The notes: generated by a model from the sequence alone, not told the origin. 64,000 bases of DNA from an uncultured Clostridia bacterium (GCA_934255545.1 CAKQOE010000004.1:1-64000); one strand, 5' to 3'. Shown: positions 25,388-34,520, counted from the first letter of the stretch. Made by a program: numbers and translations.

Positions 25388-26008
25388 ATGAACAACATGA
25401 AGATAGTCGCCGCAACAGGCAATAAACATAAAATAGAAGAGATAGAGTCTATAACTAAGAAATTCGGAATGAACGTCATAACAAAGGCAGAGGCTGGAGT
25501 CGGCGACCTTGAGGTCGAGGAGACAGGCACTACGTTTGAGGAAAATTCGCTTATAAAGGCTGAGGCTATAATGAAAGCTACAGGCATGCCGGCTATAGCT
25601 GATGACTCAGGGCTTGAAGCTGACGCGCTCAACGGCGCTCCGGGCGTTTATTCAGCGCGTTTCTCAGGTGAGGGCGCGACAGATGAGTCAAATAATGCAA
25701 AGCTGCTGAAGCTCATGGAAAACATTCCCGACGATGAAAGAAGCGCGCGCTTTGTGTCAGTGGTTACACTTTGTTTCCCTGACGGAACTGTAGTTGCAGC
25801 GCGCGGCGAGTGTCCGGGCACGCTCAGAAGGTCGCCGCGAGGCGACGGCGGCTTCGGTTACGATCCGTTATTTGTGCCGGTCGGATATGATAAGACGTAT
25901 GCCGAGATAAGCGCAGAAGAAAAGAATATAATAAGTCACAGGGCAAAGGCACTCGGCATCCTCAGGATGAAGCTTAAGGAAACAGGCTTTGAGGAAAGTG
26001 AAGAATAA
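25388..26008 (+). CDS. rdgB: XTP/dITP diphosphatase (RdgB/HAM1 family)
   Basis: The 206-residue enzyme removes deaminated purine nucleotides (XTP, ITP, dITP). Motifs ATGNKHKIEEI at the N-terminus, ADDSGLEADALNGAPG near residue 75 and ISHRAKAL near the end are diagnostic. The ATG at 25388 is 13 bases from AAGGAAGG; an ATG three codons later is possible. It precedes the YihY gene by about 90 bases, perhaps in one transcript. Confidence 0.95.
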   Translation: MNNMKIVAATGNKHKIEEIESITKKFGMNVITKAEAGVGDLEVEETGTTFEENSLIKAEAIMKATGMPAIADDSGLEADALNGAPGVYSARFSGEGATDESNNAKLLKLMENIPDDERSARFVSVVTLCFPDGTVVAARGECPGTLRRSPRGDGGFGYDPLFVPVGYDKTYAEISAEEKNIISHRAKALGILRMKLKETGFEESEE

Positions 26009-26101
26009 GGCTGCCTGAGATATGCGTGCAGAGCAGGGACGGGTTTTCAATGGCCGTTGATCTTTAAGCCAACGTCTCTGATATACACCGGGAGAGAGTA
26101 T

Positions 26102-26935
26102 GTGAAAAGAAAATTATTTTATGTGACTATAAGGACGATACGCAGGCTGCGAGATCCTTATTACCAGGGAGCGGCGGCTGGGATGGGATTTTATTTCATT
26201 TTTTCCATAATACCGCTGCTGACACTCATGCTGCAGATACTGAGCTTTTTTGATCTGGCGGGGCGTTTGTATGATTCCATGTTTATACGCTTTCAGGATG
26301 ACGGCATGGCCACATATGTGCTGTCTACAGTGCAGAGCGCTCTCAGCAGCGCCAGCTTCAGCGTGGCATTTATAATCGTTACATTGTGGGGCGCGTCAAA
26401 GATCATATTTTCAATGATACGTATGGCCAATTATACGTATCACGTAGATGAGATCAAACGCAACAGCTACGTGCGGAGCAGGCTCCGGTCGATCATAACT
26501 GTAGCGATGCTTATATTAATGATCGTTGCAACGCTTGTAGTCTTTGTATATGGAAATTCGCTCGTTCGCCTGGCGAACGCTGTATTGCAGGAATTCCTGA
26601 ATATTACGTTTAATGCCGACTGGCTGTTTTCTGTGCTGTGGTGGCCGATAGTGCTGGCGGTTTACTGGATGTTTCTGGCAGTTACCTACAAGCTGCTGCC
26701 GGGCAAGAAGATATCTGTAAAGCATACGGTGCCGGGAAGTTTGTTTGCGGCGATAGGGATAGTCATTATAACTGCCGGATATTCAGTATATCTTAAATAT
26801 TTTTCCAATTTCAACGTTGTGTATGGAAGCCTTGGCGCAGTTATCGCGCTGCTTTTGTGGTTTTATCTTGTAAGCTATATCCTTATACTCGGCATGGTCA
26901 TAAATGCGGCATGGTTTGAAGAGGACCAGTGGTGA
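26102..26935 (+). CDS. YihY/BrkB family inner-membrane protein
   Basis: A protein of about 277 residues with six membrane segments and the family sequence GAAAGMGFYFIFSIIPLLTL. The function of this family is not settled; early naming as ribonuclease BN was an error. I chose GTG at 26102, 5 bases after GGGAGAG; a TTG 15 codons upstream (26057) has no good site but cannot be ruled out. Confidence 0.85.
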   Translation: MKRKLFYVTIRTIRRLRDPYYQGAAAGMGFYFIFSIIPLLTLMLQILSFFDLAGRLYDSMFIRFQDDGMATYVLSTVQSALSSASFSVAFIIVTLWGASKIIFSMIRMANYTYHVDEIKRNSYVRSRLRSIITVAMLILMIVATLVVFVYGNSLVRLANAVLQEFLNITFNADWLFSVLWWPIVLAVYWMFLAVTYKLLPGKKISVKHTVPGSLFAAIGIVIITAGYSVYLKYFSNFNVVYGSLGAVIALLLWFYLVSYILILGMVINAAWFEEDQW

Positions 26936-26956
26936 CGTGTCAATGAATGCTTTGCG

Positions 26957-26972
26957 GTCCCGGTGACGGGGC
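26957..26972 (+). repeat. GTGA-loop hairpin between yihY and the aminotransferase
   Basis: GTCCCG-GTGA-CGGGGC pairs along 6 bp with one G-T wobble, which pairs in RNA only on the plus strand. A second small stem GGGCT/AGCCC follows. No T-run is present. Confidence 0.6.
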
Positions 26973-27130
26973 TTAACGCGAGCCCGGCGCGCCTGCAGGA
27001 GCTTATTACTATATTGCATAAAAGCATTGCAGTGGTAAATACAATTATATATAATGAATAAAATTGAAAAGTTAATGCGATGGGCGTATTATTTTAATAT
27101 GCATTGTACGAAATTTTAAGGAGAATCGAA

Positions 27131-28354
27131 ATGTTGTCAGAAAGAATAAAAAATATCGTGCCGTCGGGGACGATCGCTATAAACGCGAGAGTTTTTGAGA
27201 TGAAGGCTGAGGGTACGGAGATCATAAACCTGAGTGTCGGCGAGCCGGATTTCAATACGCCGGACAAGGCAAAGGAAGGCGCGCGCCGCGCTATGGATGA
27301 GAACAAGACTCGTTATGACAAGGTGCCGGGACTCGTTGAGCTGCGCGAGCAGATATGCGAAAAGCTTAAGCGCGATAATGACCTTGATTATACGCTGGAT
27401 GAGATAGTCGTGACTAATGGCGCTAAGCAGGGCGTGACTAATACCTGCCTGACTCTGTTGAACGAAGGAGATGAGGTGCTTATCCCTTCCCCGTACTATG
27501 TAAGCTACCCTGAGATAGTTAAGCTTGCCGGCGGCGTACCTGTTTTTGTCGAGACTAAGCGCGAAAATGATTTTAAGATAACGGGCGCTGAGATAGAGGC
27601 GGCGGCTACTGACCGCACAAAGATGATAATACTTTGCAACCCGTCAAATCCGCTCGGAACTGTATGCACTCGCGAGGAGCTTGCTGACATCGCGGAGGTG
27701 TGCGTGAGAAGGGGCATTTATATGATGTCTGACGAGGTCTACGAGACTATCTGCTTTGCCGATGAGTTCGTGAGCATGGCGGAAGTATCGCCTGTGGCGA
27801 AGGATCTGACTATCATAGTAAACGGTCTTTCTAAGTCTGCGCCGATGACCGGATGGAGGATCGGCTACACTGCATCGAACAGGGAGATAGCTAAGGGTAT
27901 GACCGCACTGCAGGGTCACATAACATCACATCCGTCTACGATATCTCAGTGGGCGGGCGTTGCCGCCATGGCTGAGTGCAGGGATTATACGGAAATGATG
28001 AATAAGGCGTTCCGCGAGAGGATGGAAGCTGCTGTTGATTTTCTGGAAAAGGAAGTGCCGGAGGTCTCATTTATAAAGCCTATGGGAGCGTTTTATCTGT
28101 TTGTGGATATTTCAAGCGTAAAGGATGCGCTGCTGGCGACAGCAGATGCAGATGGCAGGATGCCGCAGAGCGGGACTGATTCATATGCGATGGAATTTAC
28201 GATGAAGCTGCTCAATGAAAAGCACGTAGCTATAGCGCCGGGAACGGCGTTCGGAAAGGAAGGCTACATAAGGATCGCATATGCGACAGATAAGGAGACC
28301 CTGCTCGAAGGTCTTGCACGTATACGCGACCTCGTAAAGGAGCTGCTTGCATAA
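27131..28354 (+). CDS. Class I/II pyridoxal-phosphate aminotransferase
   Basis: The 407-residue enzyme belongs to the aspartate aminotransferase fold. The PLP lysine is in VNGLSKSAPMTGWRIGY; NPSNPLGTV and SDEVYETI are cofactor-binding segments, and the family Arg for the substrate carboxylate is in GYIRIAYA. Aspartate or a broad set of amino acids are likely substrates. The ATG at 27131 follows AAGGAG by 7 bases; a nine-codon upstream extension is rejected. The stop overlaps the start of the fluoride channel gene. Confidence 0.9.
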   Translation: MLSERIKNIVPSGTIAINARVFEMKAEGTEIINLSVGEPDFNTPDKAKEGARRAMDENKTRYDKVPGLVELREQICEKLKRDNDLDYTLDEIVVTNGAKQGVTNTCLTLLNEGDEVLIPSPYYVSYPEIVKLAGGVPVFVETKRENDFKITGAEIEAAATDRTKMIILCNPSNPLGTVCTREELADIAEVCVRRGIYMMSDEVYETICFADEFVSMAEVSPVAKDLTIIVNGLSKSAPMTGWRIGYTASNREIAKGMTALQGHITSHPSTISQWAGVAAMAECRDYTEMMNKAFRERMEAAVDFLEKEVPEVSFIKPMGAFYLFVDISSVKDALLATADADGRMPQSGTDSYAMEFTMKLLNEKHVAIAPGTAFGKEGYIRIAYATDKETLLEGLARIRDLVKELLA

Positions 28355-28722
28355 TGGCAGAGTGTTTATTTGTCGGGATAGGCGGATTTATCGGGAGCGT
28401 GTGCCGCTACCTGATCGGGCTCATACCGCTTTCTCCATCGAACGGTTTTCCGGTAAAAACGCTTGTTATAAATGTTGCCGGAGCGTTTGCCATAGGGCTC
28501 ATAGCTGCTGCTGCGGCTAAAAATGCTGACATTAGCCCGCGCATAGTGCTGCTCTTAAAGACCGGTATATGCGGAGGCTTCACAACGTTTTCTACGTTTG
28601 CGCTTGAGATAAGCGACCTGATACGCGGCGGAAGCTGGGCTGCAGCTGCTGCATACATGCTGCTGTCGCTCATACTCGGTGTGGCTGCTGTGTTTGCTGC
28701 TGAGGCTTTGATGCATATGTAA
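28354..28722 (+). CDS. crcB: Fluoride efflux channel Fluc
   Basis: The 122-residue protein has four membrane helices and the motifs GGFIGSVCRYL near the start and GICGGFTTFSTFALE near residue 75, which form the fluoride path. Fluc works as a dual-topology dimer, and a single gene fits this. It overlaps the aminotransferase stop by one base. I found no fluoride riboswitch pattern upstream of either gene. Confidence 0.93.
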   Translation: MAECLFVGIGGFIGSVCRYLIGLIPLSPSNGFPVKTLVINVAGAFAIGLIAAAAAKNADISPRIVLLLKTGICGGFTTFSTFALEISDLIRGGSWAAAAAYMLLSLILGVAAVFAAEALMHM

Positions 28723-28960
28723 GATGTATAACTGATAGCTTATAGCAGGTATATGATATGCATATTTCACATGTGATAGATTTTACTTTATAATAATAAT
28801 TGTCAAGGGGCGGTAAGCTCCGAGGTTCATGAAGGTGTGCCTGCATCAGGCAGACGCAGGATATTTCTGAATGATCTGATACATAAATTTGTAAAAAATA
28901 AAAGAATGAATAAGTAAAACGTTATGTCCGGCCCCGGGCCGGAAGAAAAGGAGCAATATC
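28723..28960 (+). promoter_or_regulatory. Structured region before the molbindin gene
   Basis: This 238-base gap contains TGCCTG-CAT-CAGGCA (28838-28852), an alternative CCTGC/GCAGG pairing in the same place, and a perfect TCCGGCCC-C-GGGCCGGA palindrome (28927-28943) just before the AAAAGGAG site. Because the gene binds molybdate, a molybdenum-cofactor-type riboswitch is conceivable. I could not match its conserved bases, so this is only a suggestion. Confidence 0.4.
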
Positions 28961-29368
28961 ATGTTAAGTGCAAGAAATCAGTTCGCAGGTAAGGTAACAT
29001 CAGTTAAGGAAGGCGCAGTAAACGGCATCGTTACTATCGATGTAAACGGAACAGCTGTAACAGCTACTATCTCAATGGATTCTATAAAGAACCTCGGCGT
29101 TGAAGCAGGCAAGGAAGCAACTGCATTCGTAAAGGCTACAGAAGTTATGGTAGCAGTTGGCGAGCTCAAGATCTCAGCAAGAAACCAGTTTGCAGGTAAG
29201 GTAGCAAAGGTAGAAGCAGGCGCTGTAAACTCTATCGTAACTATCGAAGCTCCTGTAGGCACTATATCAGCTACTATCTCAAACGCAGCAGTATCAGAGC
29301 TCGGTCTCGAAGCAGGCAAGGAAGCAACAGCAGTTATCAAGGCTACTTCAGTAATGATCGGCTGCTGA
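28961..29368 (+). CDS. Molbindin with two TOBE (Mop) domains
   Basis: The 135-residue protein is a tandem repeat of two Mop/TOBE domains (residues 1-67 and 68-135). Each half starts SARNQFAGKV and contains a GAVN-IVTI stretch and EAGKEATA. Molbindins bind molybdate or tungstate oxyanions in the cytoplasm for storage or delivery. It is a single gene with its own terminator. The MOSC-MoeA fusion at 59903 is another molybdenum-related gene in this window. Confidence 0.92.
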   Translation: MLSARNQFAGKVTSVKEGAVNGIVTIDVNGTAVTATISMDSIKNLGVEAGKEATAFVKATEVMVAVGELKISARNQFAGKVAKVEAGAVNSIVTIEAPVGTISATISNAAVSELGLEAGKEATAVIKATSVMIGC

Positions 29369-29411
29369 TAGCACCCTTTTTAAACTGTGAAAATTAATAT
29401 CTTAAAATGAC

Positions 29412-29472
29412 AGCTCCGCCGGAGCATCGCACTGTATATCACACGGGCGATGACTTTGGCGGAGCTTTTTTT
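29412..29472 (+). terminator. Terminator after the molbindin gene
   Basis: AGCTCCGCC (29412-29420) pairs with GGCGGAGCT (29458-29466), with an inner CATCGC/GCGATG stem, then T7. It has an unusually long loop but a strong base. Confidence 0.85.
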
Positions 29473-29589
29473 CGCGGTGCTGCGCTGAAAATTCTCGAGA
29501 CTGAGTGCGGCGTTTAGTTTTATCTGAATTATTCCAGCTTGGAATATTGATCGTGAGTATTATTACTCTTTGCATTCAGATAATGCGCA

Positions 29590-29630
29590 AAAAATAACCG
29601 ACCGCCTGATTTGATGGATCAGACGGTCGA
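29590..29630 (-). terminator. Terminator after serA
   Basis: On the minus strand CGACCGTCTGAT pairs with ATCAGGCGGTCG (one mismatch) and is followed by GTTATTTTTT. It lies about 115 bases after the serA stop. Confidence 0.8.
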
Positions 29631-29745
29631 AAACCAATTAATTAAGGACTGACCGCCGTTCCAAAATCGGTGATCCTTTTTCTATCTATATTTAAATTAC
29701 CATGTTTTAAGAACTTAATCAGGTTGATCTCTGAATATCCTGATA

Positions 29746-30900
29746 TCAGCCCTTTATAACTCTTACAGAAATAATACCGTCAACTGCCTTGAGATGGTTG
29801 ATAGCCTGTTCTGTGATCGGAGAGTCGAGGTCGAGCAGTGTGTATGCGTACTGGCTGCGGCTGCGGTTTGTCAGGTTGCTGATGTTGAGCTCTGAGATAG
29901 CGCTTGTGATAGAGCCGATCATGTTAGGGATGTTTCTGTGGAGGATGCCTATACGGCTCGCGACGCAGCACTTACCCATGTTTACAGCAGGGAAGTTTAC
30001 TGAGTTCTTTATATTGCCGTTTTCGAGGTAATCCATCATCTGTTCTACAGCCATCTCAGCGCAGTTGTCCTCTGCTTCATCTGTAGAAGCGCCGAGGTGC
30101 GGAGTAAGTATAACGTTAGGCAGACCGACCATATCTGTGTTAGGGAAGTCTGTAACGTACTTTGAAATCTTGCTTGAGTAAAGGGCTTCCTTGAGTGCGT
30201 CAATGTCAACTATAGAAGCTCTTGCATAGTTAAGGAGCACAGCACCTTCCTTGAGCATGCTGAATACATGCTTGTTTATCATGCCGTTAGTTTCAGCGTT
30301 TGCGTGAACATGAACAGTCAGGAAGTCGCACTCAGGGAGCATTTCGTCGAGGTTGTCTACTACCTTAGCGTGCTTTGAGAGGTGCAGCGCGTTATTTACA
30401 GACAGGTAAGCATCATAGCCTATAACGTTCATGCCGAGAGCGATGGCTGCGTTTACTACAGGAACGCCGATGCCGCCGAGACCGATAACTCCGAGAGTCT
30501 TGCCCCTGAGCTCGTGTCCCTTGAACTGGCTCTTGCCCTTTTCTACCTGCTTTGCTATGTCATCATCGAGTGAAGTCGCCCAGTTTGAAGCGGCTACGAT
30601 ATTTCTGCTTGCAAGGAGCATGCCTGCTATAACGAGCTCCTTTACTGCGTTGGCATTAGCGCCCGGAGTGTTGAAAACTACGATGCCTTTTTCAGCGCAT
30701 GCGTCAACAGGGATATTGTTTACGCCTACGCCTGCGCGCGCGATAGCGAGCAGTTCATCAGAAAATTCCATAGACTTCATGTCCTGGCTGCGGACAACTA
30801 TTCCGCATGCGTCATTGATATTTTCTACGAGTTCGTACTTGTCAGTCAGCTTTCCGAGGCCGACAGGTGAAATTTTATTTAAAGTAGCTATTTTATACAT
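29746..30900 (-). CDS. serA: D-3-phosphoglycerate dehydrogenase
   Basis: The 384-residue enzyme makes the first step of serine synthesis from 3-phosphoglycerate. The NAD site is LGVIGLGGIGVPV, catalytic parts are ARAGVGVNNI, NYARASIVD and LTPHLGAST, and a C-terminal ACT domain (INHLKAVDGIISVRV) suggests serine feedback. The ATG at 30900 has GGAG before it; a longer frame upstream lacks a site and homology. It follows serC on the same strand after a 181-base gap that contains a three-way palindrome. Confidence 0.95.
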   Translation of the reverse strand: MYKIATLNKISPVGLGKLTDKYELVENINDACGIVVRSQDMKSMEFSDELLAIARAGVGVNNIPVDACAEKGIVVFNTPGANANAVKELVIAGMLLASRNIVAASNWATSLDDDIAKQVEKGKSQFKGHELRGKTLGVIGLGGIGVPVVNAAIALGMNVIGYDAYLSVNNALHLSKHAKVVDNLDEMLPECDFLTVHVHANAETNGMINKHVFSMLKEGAVLLNYARASIVDIDALKEALYSSKISKYVTDFPNTDMVGLPNVILTPHLGASTDEAEDNCAEMAVEQMMDYLENGNIKNSVNFPAVNMGKCCVASRIGILHRNIPNMIGSITSAISELNISNLTNRSRSQYAYTLLDLDSPITEQAINHLKAVDGIISVRVIKG

Positions 30901-30945
30901 TTTATTTATCTCCGTCTGTATTAATATGCAAATGCAATGATTCAG

Positions 30946-30998
30946 ATAACTGCGGCGCCCCGGGCGCCGTATATTCCGCTGTGGGCAGCGGCAGTTAT
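30946..30998. repeat. Three-way inverted-repeat element between serC and serA
   Basis: An outer stem ATAACTG/CAGTTAT (30946-30952 with 30992-30998) encloses two hairpins: CGGCGCCC-C-GGGCGCCG (30953-30969) and CCGCTG-TGGG-CAGCGG (30976-30991). Nearly every base is paired. It has no T-run, so it is not a classical terminator. Confidence 0.75.
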
Positions 30999-31081
30999 GT
31001 ATATTCATTATTGCTGTGCGAATGATTTAATAATTAATATATACGGGCGGATATGATGTCCGCCCGCGATATTTATGTATT

Positions 31082-32164
31082 TTATTTGTTTGCGACCTCA
31101 AACTTCTTCATGAAGTCGATGAGCTTGTCTATACCTTCGTCAGGCATCGCGTTGTAGATGCTGGCTCTCATGCCGCCTACTGTTCTGTGACCGCCGAGGT
31201 TTACGAGACCCTGTTCTTTTGCTTCAGCAACGAACTTTTTGTCGAGGTCCTTATCGCCTGTAACGAAAACTACATTCATGAGCGAACGGTCTTCAACTGC
31301 CACAGGACAGCTGAACATCGTGCTGTTGTCGATGTGGTCGTAAAGTCTTGCAGCCTTTTCCTCGTTGTGCTTCTGGAGCGCGGGAACGCCGCCCTGTTTC
31401 TTGATCCACTGGAAGTTCAGGCCTGCCATGTATATCGCGAAGCATGGAGGCGTGTTGTACATAGAACCCTTGTCAGCGTGGATCTTGTAGTCCAGGTAGA
31501 TCGGAGTATTTTCCGGAGCATGGCCGATGAGGTCGTCACGTACGATAACGATAGTAACGCCTGCAGGACCTACGTTTTTCTGAGCGCCTGCAAATATCAG
31601 ACCGAAATCATTTACATCATATACCTGTGACAGGAAGTTTGATGACTGGTCAGCTACCAGAGGGATATTTCCTGTGTCAGGCGTGTAATTGAATCTGCTT
31701 CCGTAGATAGTGTTGTTTGTAGTGATGTATACGTAATCAGCGTCGTCTCTGAAATCAGCTCTTGCAAGCTTTGGAATGTAAGTGTATACGCTTTCTTCGG
31801 AGGAGGCAGCTACGCGGATATCACCGAATTTCTGAGCTTCCTGACAAGCCTTCTTAGCCCACTGGCCCGTAACGATGTAATCAGCTTTCTTTGTGTTTCT
31901 GAGCAGGTTGAGCGGTACCATGGAGAACTGAAGCGTTCCGCCTCCCTGCAGGAAAAGTACCTTGTAGCCCTCAGGAATGTTCATAAGATCTCTGAGGTCT
32001 GCTTCAGCAGTGTCGATGATGTCCTGGAACACCTGCGAGCGGTGGCTCATCTCCATTACCGACATACCGCATCCGTGGTAGTTGGTAAGTTCTGCCGCTG
32101 CCTGCTCGATGATCTCAAGCGGGAGCATAGATGGCCCTGCTGAAAAATTAAAAATTCTTTCCAT
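31082..32164 (-). CDS. serC: Phosphoserine aminotransferase
   Basis: The 360-residue PLP enzyme converts phosphohydroxypyruvate to phosphoserine. It starts FNFSAGPSMLP and has the cofactor lysine in IFAGAQKNVGPAG; GGTLQFSMVPLNLL and HRTVGGMRASIYNA are family segments. AGGAGG precedes the ATG. It is first in a serC-serA operon. Phosphoserine phosphatase is not in the window. Confidence 0.96.
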   Translation of the reverse strand: MERIFNFSAGPSMLPLEIIEQAAAELTNYHGCGMSVMEMSHRSQVFQDIIDTAEADLRDLMNIPEGYKVLFLQGGGTLQFSMVPLNLLRNTKKADYIVTGQWAKKACQEAQKFGDIRVAASSEESVYTYIPKLARADFRDDADYVYITTNNTIYGSRFNYTPDTGNIPLVADQSSNFLSQVYDVNDFGLIFAGAQKNVGPAGVTIVIVRDDLIGHAPENTPIYLDYKIHADKGSMYNTPPCFAIYMAGLNFQWIKKQGGVPALQKHNEEKAARLYDHIDNSTMFSCPVAVEDRSLMNVVFVTGDKDLDKKFVAEAKEQGLVNLGGHRTVGGMRASIYNAMPDEGIDKLIDFMKKFEVANK

Positions 32165-32202
32165 TTTATTTTTTCCTCCTGAGAAAATTGTATTTTAAAA
32201 TG

Positions 32203-32218
32203 CACCGCCCGGGCGGTG
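32203..32218. repeat. Perfect 16-bp palindrome CACCGCCCGGGCGGTG
   Basis: It lies in the serC 5' untranslated region on the minus strand, close to the ribosome binding site, and could fold as a 6-bp stem with a CCGG loop. Confidence 0.7.
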
Positions 32219-32289
32219 AATGTCACAAATGTTGAAATTCAAGCTCCGAAAGGTGTATGTTAAATTACTGACAAATAAAGTTGTACACA

Positions 32290-32318
32290 ATTATACGCTA
32301 CTATGTTAGAATAGTAAA
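32290..32318 (-). promoter_or_regulatory. Sigma-A promoter of serC-serA
   Basis: On the minus strand TTTACT (32313-32318) and TATAAT (32290-32295) are spaced by 17 bases, about 125 bases before the serC start. Confidence 0.7.
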
Positions 32319-32405
32319 GAAATTTTCGGGAATAAAACACGTTTTTGTATTTTTGTATATGATAATGTAAGATCAGTGTCGGATTCAATACAACAATGTA
32401 TAAAA

Positions 32406-32459
32406 CGCCTTGCAGACCTCACGGTCTGAATATGACTGCAGGCATTGCCGGATAAGGCG
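32406..32459. repeat. Nested palindromes upstream of the carboxypeptidase gene
   Basis: CAGACC-TCAC-GGTCTG (32413-32428, GTGA loop on minus) and a small GGC-ATT-GCC (32441-32449) are enclosed by CGCCTT/AAGGCG (32406-32411 with 32454-32459). The arrangement resembles the element at 30946-30998. Confidence 0.6.
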
Positions 32460-32539
32460 CCGTGTGGTGTAAAAAAAATGAAAAAATGAACAAAAAAGGA
32501 AATGTAGTAAAAGAAGAGATAAGAGGGGGTACAGGAATA

Positions 32540-34192
32540 TTGAAAAAATTTCTTCCTATTATAATGGCAGCTATGCTGGTAATGACAAATGTATGTGTGC
32601 CGGTCTTTGCGGCTACGGCTCAGCAGAGCAGTACGGGAGATACTGCTTCAGCTTCGCAGAACTCAGGACAGACGACGGGAACAGCTGATGGGGCAACCGG
32701 AGGAAGCACAGGCACGGGAACGTCTTCTGATACAGCAAACGGTGATCAGACGGCAGGAAAGCCTGCAGACGGACAGTCAGATGTAAATGCAAACGACCCG
32801 ACTGGGCTCGGCATTGCAGCTGAGTCAGCAGTTCTCATAAATGCAAAGACCGGACAGATACTTTACGAGAAGGAAAAAGATAAAAAGCAGTTTCCTGCAA
32901 GCACTACAAAGGTCATGACTGCGCTGCTCACGCTTGAAAATAAAAAGGATCTCAGCGAGGTCGTTACCATAAGCCACAATGCTTCATTTACTGAGGGGAG
33001 CAGGATATATCTGCTTGAGGGTGAAAAGGTCACCATAGAGCAGCTGCTGTATGCGATGCTTCTTGAGTCAGCAAATGATGCAGCTATAGCGCTTGCAGAG
33101 GCTGTAGGAGGAAGCATCGACAATTTCGCGGCGATGATGAATGAGCGCGCTGAAGAGCTCGGGGCGAAAAATACTCATTTTGAAACGCCTAACGGACTTC
33201 CTAATGACGCACATGTGACGTCAGCGTACGATCTGGCGCTTTTCGCGCAGGAAGCTATGAAAAATGAAACATTCCGAAAGATAGTATCGACGACGCAGTA
33301 CGATATACCGGGTACAGAGCTGCAGCCTGAGGTGCGCCATCTCCACAATACAAACAAGCTGCTTGCCAGCACGTCAAAAGTCACTATCGACGGAGTAAGG
33401 CGCCCGTGCAAGTATGACGGCGCCATAGGTATAAAGACCGGTTATACGAAAGCAGCTCAGAGCTGTCTCGTAGCCGGAGCTGAACGCGACGGCATGGAGG
33501 TCATAGGCGTTATACTTAAATCAACGCCTGAAAGCCAGTATCCTGATATGATAAAGCTGCTCGATCACGGCTTCAATAATTATAAATCAGTAAAGCTTTG
33601 CAGCGCAGGCGATGAGGTAGGCGACATACCTGTTATCTCAGGCTCAAAAAAATCAGTGAAGGCTGTTGTTGATGAAGACATATATGTTTCAGCTAAGAAA
33701 GACGGAAGTGATGAGCCGGATGCTTCTGAGTTTACGTACAAGCTTGACGTCAGCGATATGCAGGCTCCTTTTGAAGGTGGAGAACCTGCCGGAACTGTGA
33801 CTGTATATCAGGGTGATACTGCTCTGGGGACTTATGATGTGTTTACGGCAGACAGTGTGAGCCTGTCGGCGGGGAAAAACTTCCTTAACAGTATGAAAAA
33901 TATACATATACCTGTTTTCATGCTCGGCGTGGTATTTGTGATAGTCGTGATCGCAGTTTATCTGGGATTTGCACTCAAGGTACGCAGAGAAAACCGGAGA
34001 GCGCGCGCAGCGAGAAGTGCAAAGCGGGAGGAGCGCCGCAGGCAGGAAGCCGAATATGAAGCTCAGCAGATGAACAACAGTGATAATATTTTATCAGGAT
34101 ATTACAAGAGTAAGCAGGCAGAAATGCTTGGAAAGCATCCTCAGAGGATGCCGGGAGAAAAAAATATAAAAAACGGGCTGCAGAAAAAATAA
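32540..34192 (+). CDS. D-alanyl-D-alanine carboxypeptidase (penicillin-binding protein)
   Basis: The protein of about 550 residues has a signal peptide (MKKFLPIIMAAMLVM, ending VPVFAATA), a Ser/Thr/Gly/Asp-rich linker, a peptidase S11 domain with SxxK in PASTTKVMTALL, SxN in ESANDAAIAL and KTG in AIGIKTGYTKAA, a PBP5-like C-terminal domain, and near the end a membrane helix (VFMLGVVFVIVVIAVYLGF) with a basic tail. It trims D-Ala from peptidoglycan stems. The start is uncertain: TTG at 32540 after GAGGGGG is preferred; longer starts at 32486 or 32462 would hide the signal peptide. Confidence 0.9.
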   Translation: MKKFLPIIMAAMLVMTNVCVPVFAATAQQSSTGDTASASQNSGQTTGTADGATGGSTGTGTSSDTANGDQTAGKPADGQSDVNANDPTGLGIAAESAVLINAKTGQILYEKEKDKKQFPASTTKVMTALLTLENKKDLSEVVTISHNASFTEGSRIYLLEGEKVTIEQLLYAMLLESANDAAIALAEAVGGSIDNFAAMMNERAEELGAKNTHFETPNGLPNDAHVTSAYDLALFAQEAMKNETFRKIVSTTQYDIPGTELQPEVRHLHNTNKLLASTSKVTIDGVRRPCKYDGAIGIKTGYTKAAQSCLVAGAERDGMEVIGVILKSTPESQYPDMIKLLDHGFNNYKSVKLCSAGDEVGDIPVISGSKKSVKAVVDEDIYVSAKKDGSDEPDASEFTYKLDVSDMQAPFEGGEPAGTVTVYQGDTALGTYDVFTADSVSLSAGKNFLNSMKNIHIPVFMLGVVFVIVVIAVYLGFALKVRRENRRARAARSAKREERRRQEAEYEAQQMNNSDNILSGYYKSKQAEMLGKHPQRMPGEKNIKNGLQKK

Positions 34193-34200
34193 ATATTACG

Positions 34201-34216
34201 CAGGCGGCGACGCCTG
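34201..34216 (+). repeat. CAGGCG-GCGA-CGCCTG hairpin
   Basis: A perfect 6+4+6 palindrome with a GCGA loop on the plus strand, 8 bases after the carboxypeptidase stop. No T-run follows. Confidence 0.75.
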
Positions 34217-34341
34217 ATATATTAAAAATTTCCCATATATTAGACATTAATGTAATAATTTATGATAAGTTTGTCAAAAATAACTATCAGTAATTACAAT
34301 TCAACTTGTAAAAAAACTTAATGAATTTGTAAAATCTAACA

Positions 34342-34374
34342 AACAGAGTTCCAACTTCAGGAACTCTGTTTTTT
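34342..34374 (+). terminator. Terminator before the hydrogenase operon
   Basis: AACAGAGTTCC (34342-34352) pairs with GGAACTCTGTT (34360-34370), followed by T-rich sequence. Confidence 0.9.
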
Positions 34375-34375
34375 G

Positions 34376-34404
34376 TTGCAAAATAAGGAAAGTTTTGATA
34401 AAAT
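34376..34404 (+). promoter_or_regulatory. Sigma-A promoter of hydCBA
   Basis: TTGCAA (34376-34381) and TAAAAT (34399-34404) are 17 bases apart, directly after the upstream terminator. Transcription would start near 34411, about 110 bases before the first gene. Confidence 0.65.
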
Positions 34405-34520
34405 ATGTGGACGCGGTAAGAGGAAATTGATTTAATTTTTGTGTTTTTTTTGTCAGTTTTTACGAATATCAGATCCATTGCCGCAGCTGAAAAGACAACA
34501 TTCATGGGAGGTATGATTGA

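Noticed and set aside
26936..27130. Fluoride riboswitch for the aminotransferase-crcB pair
   Set aside because: I looked for the conserved riboswitch segments and pseudoknot here and before crcB and did not find them; crcB starts inside the previous stop codon.
32462..32539. 26-residue N-terminal extension of the carboxypeptidase
   Set aside because: It places a charged stretch before the signal peptide and starts at a GTG without a ribosome site; the TTG at 32540 fits better, though not proven.
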